Assembly: GCF_040954645.1 (NCBI RefSeq)
Contig: NC_092806.1
Span: forward strand, 3,968,001 to 4,032,000
Source: Diabrotica undecimpunctata
Lineage: Eukaryota; Arthropoda; Insecta; Coleoptera; Chrysomelidae
Length of the DNA: 64,000 nt
Direction: 5' to 3'
Under the pieces are notes generated by a model that saw only the letters and a list, made by a program, of their open reading frames with translations, ran no database searches and was not told the origin of the DNA. Position 1 is the first letter of the stretch. Each line of letters starts with the position of its first letter. The position numbers were made by a program, and so were the translations under genes. Of the stretch, positions 1 through 12,115 are shown piece by piece.

Positions 1-1001
1 AAAATCTCAATCAGAAATATCATTTACGACATATACAAAGCAAAAGAACATGTTACAAGAAAGACACTTATTCAAAAAATAAAGGACAGAGAACTTTGTG
101 ATATGGGTTTGACCAGTTTATCAAAAGTATTAAAAGCTGTCCAATGTTGATGGAAAAAGGTGGAAATTTAAAGGAAACTATTTAAAAAACAAGAATTCCG
201 AATTTGCCAGACAATTTATGTTTCTTAACGAAACACAGATTTTTGCGAAAGGAAATAATACCAAATCATCCTGGCAAGATGATTCTACCAAATGCTATTC
301 GAGTACTAGTGCGAGTAATAACAAAAGATATATTATATTGCATGCAGGAAATACGGAAGGTTTTATACCCAAGTCTTATATTTTCTTTGACAAAAAAAAA
401 CTGATGATTACCACGGAAATATGGACGCCGATATTTTTGAACATTGGTTTGAGGAAAAATTATTAAAAAATCTGGAAAATCCGTCATTAATAATCTTGGA
501 CAATGCTTCGTATTACACCAGAGAGGAGGAAAAGTTTCCCACAAGCAGCTGGAAAAAGAAGACTTAAGAGAGTGGCTGTCGGAGAAAAATATAGAACACG
601 AATATATAGTTTTAAAAGCTAAATTATTAAATAAGTGCAAAGAACACATTACTGAGAAAAAATTTGTCGTTGACCAAATGGCACTAAAATATGGTCATGA
701 GGTCCTAAGACTACCACCATCTCACTGCCAATACAATCCAATTGAATTGGTGTGGGGCATCACTAAAAACTACTATGATAAACATGCATGTAAGACCACC
801 GACGAAGCCAGCGTTTTACAACTCTGGCAAGACGCACTAAGCCAAGTCAATGAGGAACAATGGCGGAAATGTATTAAGCATACTGAAAAAAAATTTTTAG
901 AGTCATATGAAATAGAACAAGTTATTGATGAAGTAAGACCTTTAATTATTCCTAATGATGAAGATTTAGATGAATCGGATAGCGATGATATCTGTCCATA
1001 G
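1..1001 (+). pseudogene. Tc1/IS630-type DDE transposase remnant
   Basis: The sequence reads through several frames as one transposase of the IS630/Tc1 DDE_3 type. An N-terminal helix-turn-helix-like part lies in the first ~130 bases. A block reading IILHAGNTEGFIP lies near 335-370, then LIILDNASYY near 490-515 (second catalytic Asp), then RLPPSHCQYNPIELVWG near 705-755 (final catalytic Glu in NPIELVWG). The last ORF (678-1001) ends in an acidic tail, DESDSDD, which is a normal C-terminus for this group. The frame changes between blocks and stops fall near 147, 404 and 466, so it is dead. It is truncated by the window start, so TIRs cannot be judged. The family level (Tc1/IS630 superfamily) is secure; the exact clade is not. 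Confidence 0.8.
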
Positions 1002-1019
1002 ATTAAGACGTAGATAGAA

Positions 1020-1620
1020 AAATTAACACAAAAGGGTACCAACCACCAAAAAAAAAATAAAAAAATATAAAACAAAAACCACATGCAGGAGAGAGCCGGA
1101 GGCACGCCGCACGACGCTCTTAAATGCAAGCACCAAAAAAATTAGATTAACAAGTAAGGTAGAAAAAGGACATGACTGGACGAATGACTGGATATTAGAC
1201 GACTGATGAAAGGATTCGATGCTTGCTCGCTGTCGACTGCACTTGGTGCAGAAAAGGGAAAGCAAGTATCGGCACACACAACCATCATTAGATGGCCGAG
1301 CAATTGCTTTGGCCGGTAGTGATAAAGCCAAATGGGCTAACCTACCACTTAAATGTAAATACACGGAAATCTCCCATTGCCTGACGGGGGATACCGCGAA
1401 ATAGTCGAGACCTGGCTCCAAAGACCAGGGGGCGGAGGAAAGCCGGGGCTGGTTGTACCGCAGGAGGACAACCTACCTCGGTGGGTTTGGTTAGGTGTGT
1501 GTGGGAAGTAGAAATAAGTCTTTGTTTTATATAGATATATATTTTTATAGATATATTTATAAAATATATAAAAATAAAAATATAATACAAAATTTTGAAC
1601 ACCCAGTATTAACATTGGCA
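1020..1620. other. Unclassified GC-richer tract, possibly a SINE or LINE tail
   Basis: This tract is clearly richer in GC than its surroundings between about 1230 and 1500 and ends in an AT-only microsatellite-like run (about 1520-1590). A segment near 1293-1320 (GATGGCCGAGCAATTG) faintly resembles a tRNA A-box, which could mean a tRNA-derived SINE. I cannot find a convincing B-box or flanking duplication. No convincing coding content. Confidence 0.25.
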
Positions 1621-3450
1621 AATTTTTTTATGCTTAAATAAAAATAGAGTTTAGTACACGCTGAAAAAGAATTTTTGTGTTTTCAGCATAAATATCAACC
1701 ACAATATTAATTTTTGAAGTTGCATGTGTAATATGAAAAATTTTTCAAAAACTTAAAATATCTCAAAAATGGCTATTTTTTCGAGAATGGTATCCGAATA
1801 AAAATCGATCCAGAATTTTACTTAGATTCTAAAAAAATAACAAAAAGCACAGTTTCTATTTAAAATAAGAAACTTAATGACGAATTCCGGTACAACCGGA
1901 AGTGCTAGAAGAATGCAAATATTTAAAAGATGAAGAATGCTTTGCATAACCCATTATTCCAAGTTTGCAGAAACCAGTGACGACCAGAACTTTGAAAACG
2001 TTTAACCAACATGTTGCGTGAATGACCCTGTATATTTCATACTCAATGTTTATCAATTTACATTATGATATTCAATTATTATTAAACATAATACAAAGTT
2101 ATTTTATTAAAAAAATCCATAATGTCGTATTATCAAATTAAGAAAACCGTACATTTTTAATTTGAGAACCGCTGACTACCTGAGGCAAATCTGAACAGAC
2201 ACTTTTATTACTTATGCGACAGGCTAAAACGATCCTACTATAGGTCCAATTTAACCCATTTCGAAAATACAGTTCTTTTGTTATTGCCTCTTTGAAGCAA
2301 CTGATTTTTTTATGCGGATAAATACCTTTAAAATGTTTATTACTCTACTTAGCTCATATAATAATTAGCGGTAAATTAAATGCTATAACAGCCCTATAAA
2401 ACCATATTAATTTTTGCAATTAACAACTTTTGCTTGCATCTTATGGACTTATTTTTTTTTGAGTAGGTTAACATAAATATTGAGTTTTAAATGATTTTAT
2501 TTTTATTTTCGTGAATATGATCGTTAACAACAAATATGTTTTAAATAATTAGAAAAAAACAAAAAGTATTACAAAAAACAAAAAAAAAATATACAACTAA
2601 AGGTGAAAACCTGGATCTTCGTCAAGACATTAACAAGGCTCTTCAAGTTCTCACTTACAGTTTTCATGACAGTTTGCATCTTGAGGTTTTCTGAAACTTA
2701 AACTTAGACATCTGAAAACGATATCGACAAATAAAAAGAGAATAGACACGAATACAATAAAAAATCCGACAGCCTAGGGGGTAAAAAGAATTAAAGAAAA
2801 TAAGAAGAAGATATTCATTTCATTAATTTCATAATACGATGTTAAAATTAATGTACGCTTTTTTGTTGGGCAGTGTATTCACAACTAATTGATTAGTTAA
2901 ATATTATATAAACAAACTGTGATCATGAAATACAGGGAAGTTTAATAATGAAGAAAACTAAATTATATGATAAATGTAATATTTAGCACATGTGGTGTTA
3001 CAAATGTCATCGTTTTATCAGAAAAAACTTACATTTACATGATATATCTGTTGTTTATTTTATTATCGCGTTAAGTGTTAACCGATAAGTCGGTTAAAAA
3101 TTAACTATATTTTGCAATAAAGATGTTTATATGTGAATTTGTTAAATACATATGGCATAATATATATAAATAACAGCTTTAATAAAATACTTAATCCTAT
3201 ATTTAGTAATTTAATACTTTGATCTTATTTTTTGTTAAAATTTTTAAAATATTTATACACATGGTAGCCAAACAACTTATTTGTGCTTAATCTGTTCTTA
3301 TACGCTTAAAGTAATACCTAAAATAGCATAACAAATAACATTATACTGCTACTTTTAGAGCTCGTAATTTCTGATTTGCTTTGTACACAAGCGTTGTTTC
3401 ATAGTTACTACACACTCTAATTTTAAACACTTTTAAACCGGCCCATTTAA
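1621..3450. other. AT-rich non-coding DNA
   Basis: No ORF resembling a protein was seen. A short less AT-rich stretch near 2605-2810 ends in AATAAGAAGAAG, which resembles the GAA-rich 3' tails of LINEs in this window, so it may be the last ~200 bases of another LINE. The remainder is AT-rich spacer. Confidence 0.4.
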
Positions 3451-3456
3451 CGCTAT

Positions 3457-5770
3457 GTGAGTAAACAGACTGCGACGAATATAGTACGAAAGATAAAACA
3501 AAACAGTAGAAACCAAAGATTAATTATTGATTTAATAATAGTAAGAAAAGCCAGCAAAACAATAATACAAGATGTAAGAGTATACAGACAAGCAGAATGT
3601 GCAAGTAACCACCGATTAGTGCTAGGAAAATTCATATACACGGGAAGACGACAAAAAGACAATATCCAGAAAGATGAGGAGATGCAAAAAATCGCAAATA
3701 CGAGGTATAAAGTAGAGCTTCTGCAACAATTTAGTACTCGAACACTATATCAGAATAGGCTACAGAATATGCTACAGATGAACGAAGAATGGACCCCAAC
3801 AGAAATGTATCAACACCTAAAGGAAAAAATAAACAAAGCGGCAAACGAAGTGCTGGGTATTGAACAACATAAGAATACATATTTGGAGAAATACAGCGAC
3901 GACTTAGAAGAGATGATTAAAAGAAAAAAAAGTGCATTTCATAAATTACTAAACGACAGAACCCAAGGAACACGGGGAGAATATGTTACCCTCAGACAAC
4001 AAGTTAAACAAAGAATAAAGCTCGAGAAAAACGAATACTGGGAGAGAATGTGCAGGGACATAGACAACACGATAGGGTATAACACATCAATGGAAGCATG
4101 GAAAAAAATAAAAAACATCAGAAGTAATAAACGAAGTAAAAATACCATACAGGTAATTACATCAAAAGAGTGGACAAAGCATTACTCAAAATTATCGCAG
4201 GAGAATTGGCCGGAGTATATCTCATACGACCCTGTGACAATAACAACTGAGGAAGCAGAAATCACAGAGGAAGATATAAATAAAGCACTAAAGAAATCCA
4301 AAAACAATAAAGCACCAGGAACAGGGAACATAAAAATGGAAATGCTGAAATATGGAGGCGCAACGATAGTATCCTTTATACGAATGTTGTTCAATAAAAT
4401 CGAAGCAGGAGAGAAGATTCCCGATGAGTGGAATTTATCATACATGTCCTCCATTTTCAAAAAAGGTGACAAAAGGTCACCAAATAACTACAGAGGGATC
4501 AGTGTAATGCCTTAACTAGCAAGAATCTTTTCATCAGTTATAAAAGAAAAAATAGAACAACACATGGACCATTATAGCGAAGAACAAGCCGGATTCCGAA
4601 AAGCCAGATCATGTTTAGATAATATATTCATTATGAGACAGGTGATTGAAAAGAACAAAGAAAAAACATTGAAACACATATGACTTGAAACAACTATGAG
4701 AAGCAATGAGAAGAATGAGCGTTAGAGAGAAATGGGTGAATATAACACAAAGACTGTATAAAGAAACACAAGTGCAAATAAATTTAAGTAATGAAATAAC
4801 AAAAACAATCACCACAACAAAAGGCCTCAAACAGGGATGTGGTCTCTTACCTACACTTTTTAACATATATGTATATGTATAGATCAGGCTTTGAAAAAAT
4901 GGTATAGAAAATGCGGAACAATGGGCATACCAGTACAAGAGAATATATTACATTCACTACTTTTCGCAGATGATCAAGTCATTTTTGCACAAGACAGAGA
5001 GGATATGGAATATATGATAAGGAAATTAAAGGAAGAATATGAACTTTGGGGACTCAAGATAAATATGTGCAAGACCGAATACTTATGTATTGGACCCGAG
5101 GTTGCAGATTTAAACTTAAGTTTAGAAGAAGAGACTATTAAGAGTTGTAAGGCTTTTCAGTATTTAGGGTCAATAATTAGCCGATATGGTACTTGTATGA
5201 AAGATATAGAAATTAAAATAGCACGGGGAAAACAAGCCACAAGAGCACTTCATGGAGTGATATGGAATAACACTCTAACCAAAGAAAACAAAAAAAAATC
5301 TTTCAAAGCATAGTGATGAATATTACCCTATATGGAGCGGAAGTATGGCCAATGACAACAACAATACGAAATAAAATAAGAACAGTTGAACTGGACTTTA
5401 TGAGAAGATGTCTACAAATCACAAGAGCGGATAGAATAAGAACGGAGGAAATATGGTACAGAACGGAAGTAAAATGCTCAATTACAAAAAAGTTGGAAAA
5501 CAGAGCCCTGCAGTGGTACGGGCATGTACAAAGAATGTCAGAGCATAGGTGGCCGAAAAGAATATTAAAATGGGACCCGCCGGGAAGAAGACGGAGAGGA
5601 AGACCTGCTACAAGATGGAAAACATACGTCGGAAATGCTATGATAGATAGAGACCTCAGAGAAGGTGACTGGGAGAATAGAGTGCTGTGGAGGACGAAAA
5701 CGGCGAACTCATAATGGGAAAAGCCAAAGAAGAAAAAGAAGAAGATAAAACAAAGAAAAGACCAAGTGTT
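3457..5770 (+). mobile_element. Group D non-LTR retrotransposon, broken pol
   Basis: This is the longest LINE copy in the window. The open part (to 4515) covers the linker after the endonuclease and the start of the reverse transcriptase, including DEWNLSYMSSIFKKGDK and NNYRGISVMP. A stop follows, then QAGFRKARSCLDNIF (about 4585-4630), GLKQGCGLLPTLFN (about 4830-4870), and the active-site box LLFADDQVIFAQD near 4960-5000. GLKINMCKTEYL follows near 5048-5085. A C-terminal piece (5313-5714) carries MRRCLQITRADRI and GRRRRGRPATRW, typical of the LINE 3' domain. The copy ends in a GAA-rich tail (about 5717-5760). The endonuclease is missing or unreadable. At least two frame breaks and a stop make it inactive. 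RTE-like is my best guess for the clade. Confidence 0.8.
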
Positions 5771-5845
5771 ATAGAGGACGGGGAATATAATAGAATTAAA
5801 AAAATACATTTGCTGCCCTGAAATAATAGGAAACTAGAAAAAGCA

Positions 5846-6575
5846 CTTCTTCTTCCTTTTATGAAGATGTGACTCTGTCTGTTTCTTAATATGTCTCAAG
5901 TAAGTTGTCGTTCCATCGTTTTCGTGGTCTTCCTACTGATCGTCTTCCTATTGAAGAAGCGTCTTATACCATCTTTATTAGTCCATTTGTTGTCATTCGG
6001 CCTATATAATCGTTCCATTCTACTCTTCTATTTTTTACCCAGTTCTTGATGTTCTCCACCTTGCATCTACGTCGTATATCTGTACTTCTAGCCCTACCTA
6101 TAGTGTCTTTCCATCAATTTTTTATCTCTGCTATTTCTAACATGGAGGCAGTAGAAACGGACGCTTTTAGAAGATCAGTAGGAGTGTCACGCAGAGAGAG
6201 AATACGTAATGATGAGATAAGACAGCGAATGGGGGTTGACGGCTCTCTAACAACAGACATAGAAAGAAAACAACTGATATGGTACGGACAAGTCCAGAGG
6301 ATGGATAATTCAAGACTCCCAAAAATAATTATGCAATGGATACCACCAAACCGCAGAAAGAGAGGAAGACCCAAGAAATCTTGGAAATAGGGAGTAACGA
6401 AGGCGATGAGCACAAGAGATCTTAGAGAGGGCCAATGGGATGATAGAATGTCATGGAAATTAGACATCGGACAACGTCGCAAGACGGTTTAAAACCGATT
6501 GATATATATTTCTAACATCCTTTTTGTTCTCTCTGTGTCAGGTCGTGTTTCTGCCACGTAGGGTTAACAGTAGTA
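5846..6575 (-). mobile_element. Group A LINE 3' fragment, interrupted by a nested insertion
   Basis: Bases 5846-6143 and about 6519-6560 align closely with the minus-strand LINE at 11217-11609, including the segment encoding WVxNRRVEWNDHI and the ends of RTxxMLETAEM. The element's 3' end faces left and starts with TTCTTCTTCC, the complement of a GAA tail. The copy is split at 6143/6507 by a separate plus-strand LINE. No intact reading frame. Confidence 0.75.
6133..6518 (+). mobile_element. 5'-truncated LINE insertion with 12-bp target duplication
   Basis: The insert (6144-6506) encodes a LINE C-terminal domain: DAFRRSVGVSRRERIRNDE, ERKQLIWYGQVQRMD and NRRKRGRPKKSW. It is flanked by TATTTCTAACAT at 6132-6143 and again at 6507-6518. 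Removing the insert plus one repeat restores the group A LINE sequence as seen intact near 11500-11530. The size, truncation and duplication are what target-primed reverse transcription produces. A short piece of the same LINE recurs on the minus strand near 55600-55640. Confidence 0.85.
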
Positions 6576-6659
6576 CAACTTGCTCTAGTTTTAAAATCTA
6601 CTATAGATATGTTAAATCCAAATGTTATCTGAAGCGGGTTTAGGGCATGCGGTATATTC

Positions 6660-7128
6660 CCTTGGAATTCGTCTGCACTTGACTATTCAAAATGTCTTAG
6701 AAAAGAATTTAAAACTGAAGGTAATCTGGATGAGCACAAAAATTTGCCAACACTTATTGATCCGAATACAACAATCTCTTATAAACAATTTTGTAAAATA
6801 GTGAACAATGACAAAACTAAACAGCTATCTCGAAATAATTGTAAAACTCAATCTGATAATTACCAAATATTGAAACAAATCTTTTCAGCATTTGCAGAAA
6901 AGTCGTCAGTAGAAATTTCCTTAAAAACTCGAACAAGAAAATCTCCTAGACAAAGATGCATAAGTTTTAGAAACAAGTAAAATAAGATATACCTGTAATA
7001 ATAGATGATACTGAACTTGTATACATACCTAAAATCGAGAACGCAACCTTTATAGCACCCGAGAATTTCAACATGCAAGGAACAGAAGACTGGAGAGAAC
7101 CGATGGAGGAATTGGAAAAAAATATATA
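6660..7128 (+). pseudogene. Unrecognised degenerate ORFs
   Basis: Two adjoining open stretches in different frames (6744-6980 and about 6988-7128) have a protein-like composition. Segments include TLIDPNTTISYKQFCKI, then after a frame change IPVIIDDTELVYIPKI and TEDWREPMEELEKN. I do not recognise a family. They could be LINE or viral-like gene debris, since LINE ORF1-like sequence follows 1 kb downstream. Confidence 0.3.
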
Positions 7129-7129
7129 G

Positions 7130-8060
7130 AATAAAAAAGGATAAAAGACGAAATAGTACTCAAACATATGCTGACTTAAACCTAATGCTCTGTATAAAGC
7201 AATTGTAACAATGTCCCTTTGGTACAGCAAGAAGTATTGTCTGAAAATTTCGACATAGTCTGCGTCGCTCACTTATTGTGGAAAAGGGAATATATGTTTC
7301 CCTAATCAGGTTAATTGAAAATCGACACTTAGTCTTATTATGAATACTTTCCATTATTGTTCAAAGTTCCACTGAATTATTCAGCCATGATAAAAATACT
7401 GTTTGCTCTACTTCTTCACGTGCTTGTTTAAGATCTTTGGATCTGAATACTGACTCATCGTTTGAAAATTTCTTAAAACGTAGACTGCCACCATTCCTCC
7501 AACTTTCTGATTGAAAAAACCTAGTGAGATTTTTTTTTATTTTAAAAGAGAATATTTTTGCATGCTAATCTATAGTTTTCTAAAGTTAAAAGAATTCTTA
7601 CATTTGTGAAGTATTCGTTACTTAAAAAAATTGTTTACAACTCATGAAACTTAATAAATAAACTACTTAAAGCAAAAACAGTAATTAAATACCAGACCAT
7701 AAATCCTAATCATGTAATAAAGCAAAAAATAAAAAACATACTGTTTCAAAATAATGTAAGAATTATTCAATTACTTTAAGATTTATGGTAATAAAAAACA
7801 AAATCATACGCAAACTAATTATTGTCTAGAGTTAATTGTAGTTAGTTAATTCTTTAAAAAAATCCAACAGAAATACTTGACGTGAAATAAATTCTTATTT
7901 CGTGGCCAAAGAGTGTCGATATTTCAAAGGGGTCAATAAAAAATAGCAGCTTAGGAAAACGAGAGTTCTCAGTATATTTGCTCATCATCTCTAAAAGCTC
8001 ACTTATGTATTGATGTCGTCCAAGACATTCTAAAAATACAGTTAATTTACTTTTAAGTAA
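7130..8060. other. AT-rich non-coding DNA
   Basis: No ORF with recognisable content and no clear repeat structure was seen in this stretch. Confidence 0.4.
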
Positions 8061-8520
8061 CTGACATAGAAATAAGAAGACTCATCACTACAGCTCAGAG
8101 ACTTGTAACATCAAATTCTTGTGCTACTGTTCCAATCACGTTAATTAAACAAGAACTACATAAGATGGTTATAAATGCCGTCTTAAAAATTACTTTCCTA
8201 AGAGTGGAATGCCTGAAAGTGAATACAGCCATGTCTTAAGTTTTAGAAGCCGAATATTTATCACACGTTTAGAAAATATGCCCATTCCGGATTCTTTTAT
8301 GATAATACCACGTACCGATTATACCTTTCTATCAAAGGATTTAACTGTAAAAATGTAAGACTATTGGCGACCAGGAAGCAGAAGCTCTGACAAAGCTAAT
8401 CCAACCGATTCTAATGAACATTTAGAATCTTCTTAAAATATAATAAGTACAGTAAATTCATCTAATAACCAAACAGAACAAACCATAGAAACTGACGACA
8501 ACATGAGAGGATTTATAAAT
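8060..8520 (+). pseudogene. LINE ORF1 (gag-like) remnant
   Basis: In mixed frames the strand reads IKQELHKMVINAVL, then EYSHVLSFRSRIFITRLEN, then IPDSFMIIPRTDY. This resembles the region just upstream of the zinc knuckles in ORF1 proteins of insect Jockey-type LINEs (a block of the form 'S-x-R-x-Y/F-I ... P-x-S-x-x-I ... Y-x-I/F'). The knuckles themselves are not visible. The piece stops at the left terminus of the piggyBac element at 8546. Assignment is from remembered family pattern only. Confidence 0.35.
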
Positions 8521-8545
8521 AATATAAGTGAAATATCCTGCTTAA

Positions 8546-11149
8546 CCCTTTGAGACCTGACTTTTTTATTTTCAACAAAAAAATCTTATGTGTTTTTATA
8601 TTTCAAAAGTCTTCAATTAGTAAGATAAAATGAAAAAAACTTGTGTACGCTTTTTAAAAAATTTTTTTTTATTGTACATATGTATGTACATATGGTCTTA
8701 AATATAAACTCAACACTAAAAATATATTTACTACAAAGTAATTATTATTACATATTTATTGTTCATGAAAAGCTGCAAAACAGTTTCTAGCCTTAATTAA
8801 ACACAGATGTATTTTACATTTTGTACAGAACACATGACTACGTCCATTATAATCTGTGTTTTTACACCTAGTAGCCTCCTTCTTAGAATCAAACTCCGGT
8901 ATGTGACCAAAATTGTCCGTTTGTATTTCCAAAAATGGTCTCGTCTCTCCTCGTCTTTTAAATGTTGAAATAGAAGGCTTAGGAGATGAAGATGCTGGTC
9001 TTCCTCGTTTTCTACTTACTGAATTGCCCATATTTATTAGGCTTTCGGCAACTCTGACTCTGAAGTCTAGAAATTTCATTCGATCCTTATTGGTTGTATT
9101 ACATTTGTCGCAGTCCTTCCTGTATTCCAGCCAGCTGTTGGTGAGAGCGAAGTCTATCATGTGCATAATAACACGCAATGTCCACTTTCGCGATCTAATA
9201 AATATTCGATAATAATTAATCATCTGGTCCATTAGATCAACTCCGCCCATTCCATAATTATAATCTTTTACAATTTCAGGTCGGTTAACATCTACGTAAC
9301 AAGAGCCTTTTTTGTCCCATCTTCTAACTATGTCTAAATTACCTGCACCAACATAATTGGAGGCTAATTTCACAGTCTTTGTATCTAACCATTTGACTAG
9401 CACCAAATTTTTTTCTTTATGGACGACTTTATCTACGGAACCTCTCGGTAGTTTCAGCATTTCATTGTCTGGTATCACAGGAGGTTTGTAAAATCTATCT
9501 ATTCGAATAGTCCCTCCAGCATATATTTTTTTGGCCAATAATATTTCAAGTAGTTCATAGGATGAGAAATAATTGATTGTCATAATATAATTTGTGGCCT
9601 TCACAGGTGGAAATTCTTTCGGCTAGTTGAAGAAGGATAGATGCCCCTAATCCATGTTTTGTTTTATTATCTGCATTCAGTTCTGTAGATTTACCCTGAT
9701 AAAACGAATAATTTTATTCCCCAAGGACAGGGCTTCCCCTTCACATATTGTTTTACGGAAAGTTTTCCTGTGTAAGGAATTATTTGCTCGTCAACACTAA
9801 GTACTTCCTCAAGTTCAAGCTGTAAACATCTCTTTCTGACAGCGTCGATGATAGGACGAACCTTATAAAATTTATCTGTATCACCTGCTGGTCTTTCCAA
9901 ATTGTTCACTAGATGTAAACATGTTCTAAGCTGGAAAAATCTGTCCCTAGACATGTTATCTAGGAACATTCTAATACCAAGGCTTCTTTCCCAGTACATT
10001 TTAATTTTGGGAAATTTGTTTAAATTTCCAATCATTATATGAAGTGCAAATAAAATTTTAATTTCTCTTTCATTAGTTGGTCTAAAATTTTTTCCGTTCT
10101 GTAAGGCATATACATTTGTAAATGTTGCTATATTTTCAAACAAATCATTTGAAATATACTTCGAAAAATACTGAATTGGGTACAGTGGCTCTGTAAGACT
10201 TGTATTTGGGAAAGGAGGATGCCATGTAAATGTAGGAGTCTCTATCGATGCCTTAGTCTACTCTACGGTTCTCTTTTTTGTTTTAATTTCTCTTTGTTTT
10301 GGTTTTTTAGAACAATCCTTTTCTGAGAAACATACTTTACTTCCTAATTTTTTTTGGTACCCGAGTAACCTGCAACTTCATCTGGTATATATTCGTCGTC
10401 TGAATCATAAGTTCTCCCTAACTCTTCATTATCATTTTCGCTGCCATCACCTTCTTCCAGTGTCTCAGTGTCACGTCTGGTCAAAGCATCAACCCCTGGT
10501 CTTATAATAGATTTATTCTCACAGTTATCCAGAATTCCATCCTCCTCGTCAGAACTCTCTCCTCCGAGAACTTCCAAATTGTCTATTTCTGATACGTTAC
10601 CGTCCTCTATCAGGTCAATTAACTCTTGGAGATGTTTTGGGTTGTCGAAATCATATTTTTTTCTTTTCTAATCCATGTTATCTGCAATCAACAATACTAA
10701 GTTAAAACCCAAGTTTAGACCATATGTACATACAGATGTACAATCAGAAATATGCTTTCAGACCACTTGTACATGCTCATGTGCATCTAAAAAATGTTTG
10801 TTTATTTCAAAACTATCGTTTTTATGGCAATGTTTTGTACTTTATGAAAAACTACTTACCTTATAAATCACACTTAAAAAGTTGGATCGATTTCGTTTCA
10901 CAAAAGATAACAGTTTCTCGTAAAATAAAACTAGCAGTATCGGTTACCAACTAAACAGCTGACACTTTACAATAAAATCGCTGACAACTTTACCTGTTGA
11001 CCACTAGATGGAAACAGAAGTTAAAAATGTGGATCGTAAATGTATATTTGAGTGACTGAATGCTATTTCGGTATAGATAAGCGAGTAGTTGGTATTTAAC
11101 AAAACAATAAAAGCTATGTACATACACATGTACACAGGGTCTCAAAGGG
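8546..11149 (-). mobile_element. piggyBac-like element, end-to-end
   Basis: The 2604-bp element is bounded by TTAA on both sides (8542-8545 and 11150-11153). It has inverted termini starting CCCTTTGAGACC: plus strand at the left, complement GGTCTCAAAGGG at the right. A subterminal palindromic motif built on GTACATATGTATGTAC appears at about 8673-8690, with related copies at about 10724-10745 and 11116-11133. CCC-starting termini plus a TTAA target are diagnostic of piggyBac. Inside, a minus-strand transposase gene occupies most of the length, with about 470 bp of leader at the right end. The element sits 63 bp from the 3' end of a group A LINE. Confidence 0.93.
8756..10677 (-). pseudogene. 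piggyBac transposase, inactivated
   Basis: The product would be a cut-and-paste DDD transposase acting on TTAA sites. The probable start codon is at 10677, but codon 3 is TAG. The acidic N-terminus (GGESSDEEDG, DSDDEYIPDE) follows. A frame change coincides with a T8 tract at 10348-10355. The DDE core shows LSVDEQIIPYTGKLSVKQY (first Asp, near 9797) and KHGLGASILLQLAERI. The second Asp region (YYDN..YFSSYELLE) is split by a frameshift near 9580. The third is in NYGMGGVDLMDQM. The C-terminal cysteine/histidine domain is intact (CKN...CTKCKIHLC). At least three frameshifts and two stops (near 10672 and 10262) rule out function. Length once repaired would match the family's ~580-600 residues. Confidence 0.92.
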
Positions 11150-11216
11150 TTAAAGACCCCAACCTCATTAAACCCAAACAACATCAGCAATTTAACTCCG
11201 GTAAAAATAGCACTAT

Positions 11217-12115
11217 TCTTCTTCTTATAATAGACATGACTCTGTCTGTTTTTCAATGTGCCTCCAGTAAGTTGTCATTCCATCGTTTATGTGGTCTTCC
11301 TACTGATCGTCTTCCTATTGAGGAACTATCTTTTGCCGTCTTTACTACTCTATTTGTTGTCATTCTGCTTATATGATCGTTCCATTCTACTCTTCTATTT
11401 CTTACCCAGTTCTTGATGTTTTTCACCTTGCATCTACGTCGTATATCTGTACTTCTAGCTCTGTCCCATAGTGTCTTACCATCAATTTTTCTAAGTATTT
11501 TCATCTCTGCTGTTTCTAACATCCTTTTTGTCCTCTCTGTGTCAGGTCTTATTTCTGCAGCGTATCTCATTATTGGTCTGATGACTGTTTTGTAAATTCT
11601 GCCTTTCATTTCTTTCCCGATATTTTTATTTTTTCATATTGTTTCATTTAGGCAGCCTACTGTTCTGTTTGCCCTATTCACTAGATCTTTCACTTCGGTT
11701 TCGAGCTTTCCGTAGCTAGATAATGTGGTGCCTAGATATTTAAACTTCATCACTTATTCTATTATCTGACCTTCCAGCTCCAATTTACGTCTTAGTAAAT
11801 TTGCTATTGTAACCATGCATTTTGTCTTTTTTGAGGAAATTTTCTGGCGGTTATATTAAATTGGTGCAGCATACGTTGTAAATCATCTTCACTTTGAGAG
11901 AGGTGAACGACGTATTGCGTCGTCTGCATAGCAGATTATTTTAAGTTGTTTCTCTCCCATTTGGTATCTTTTTTTAGTTCTTACGTTTTTTATTATTTCG
12001 TCCATAATCAGGTTGAACAATAGAGGACTCAGGGAATCTCCCTGTCTTATCCCATTGCCAGCTTCAATAGAGTCGGTTAGTTCTTCTTCTACTTTTACTT
12101 TTATTGTGTTGTTTT
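11217..12115 (-). mobile_element. Group A LINE, 5'-truncated
   Basis: The minus strand begins within the reverse transcriptase. GIRQGDSLSPLLFNLIMDE lies near 12055-12000 and IICYADDA near 11935-11915. A clean 118-codon ORF (11609-11253) follows, covering the C-terminal domain with RIYKTVIRPIMRYAAEIRP, TKRMLETAEMKILRKIDG and GRRSVGRPHKRWNDNL. It ends in TTCTTCTTCTTAT on the plus strand, i.e. a GAA tail. Frame breaks lie in the RT part. This is the best-preserved group A copy and serves as reference for the fragments at 5.85 kb and 16.3 kb. Confidence 0.85.

Noticed and set aside
266..649. 127-codon minus-strand ORF
   Set aside because: Antisense shadow of the Tc1/IS630 transposase remnant.
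1293..1470. tRNA-like A-box
   Set aside because: No matching B-box or cloverleaf could be drawn; not called as a tRNA or a definite SINE.
5303..5809. 168-codon minus-strand ORF
   Set aside because: Antisense of the group D LINE C-terminal domain; the plus-strand frame has the recognisable motifs.
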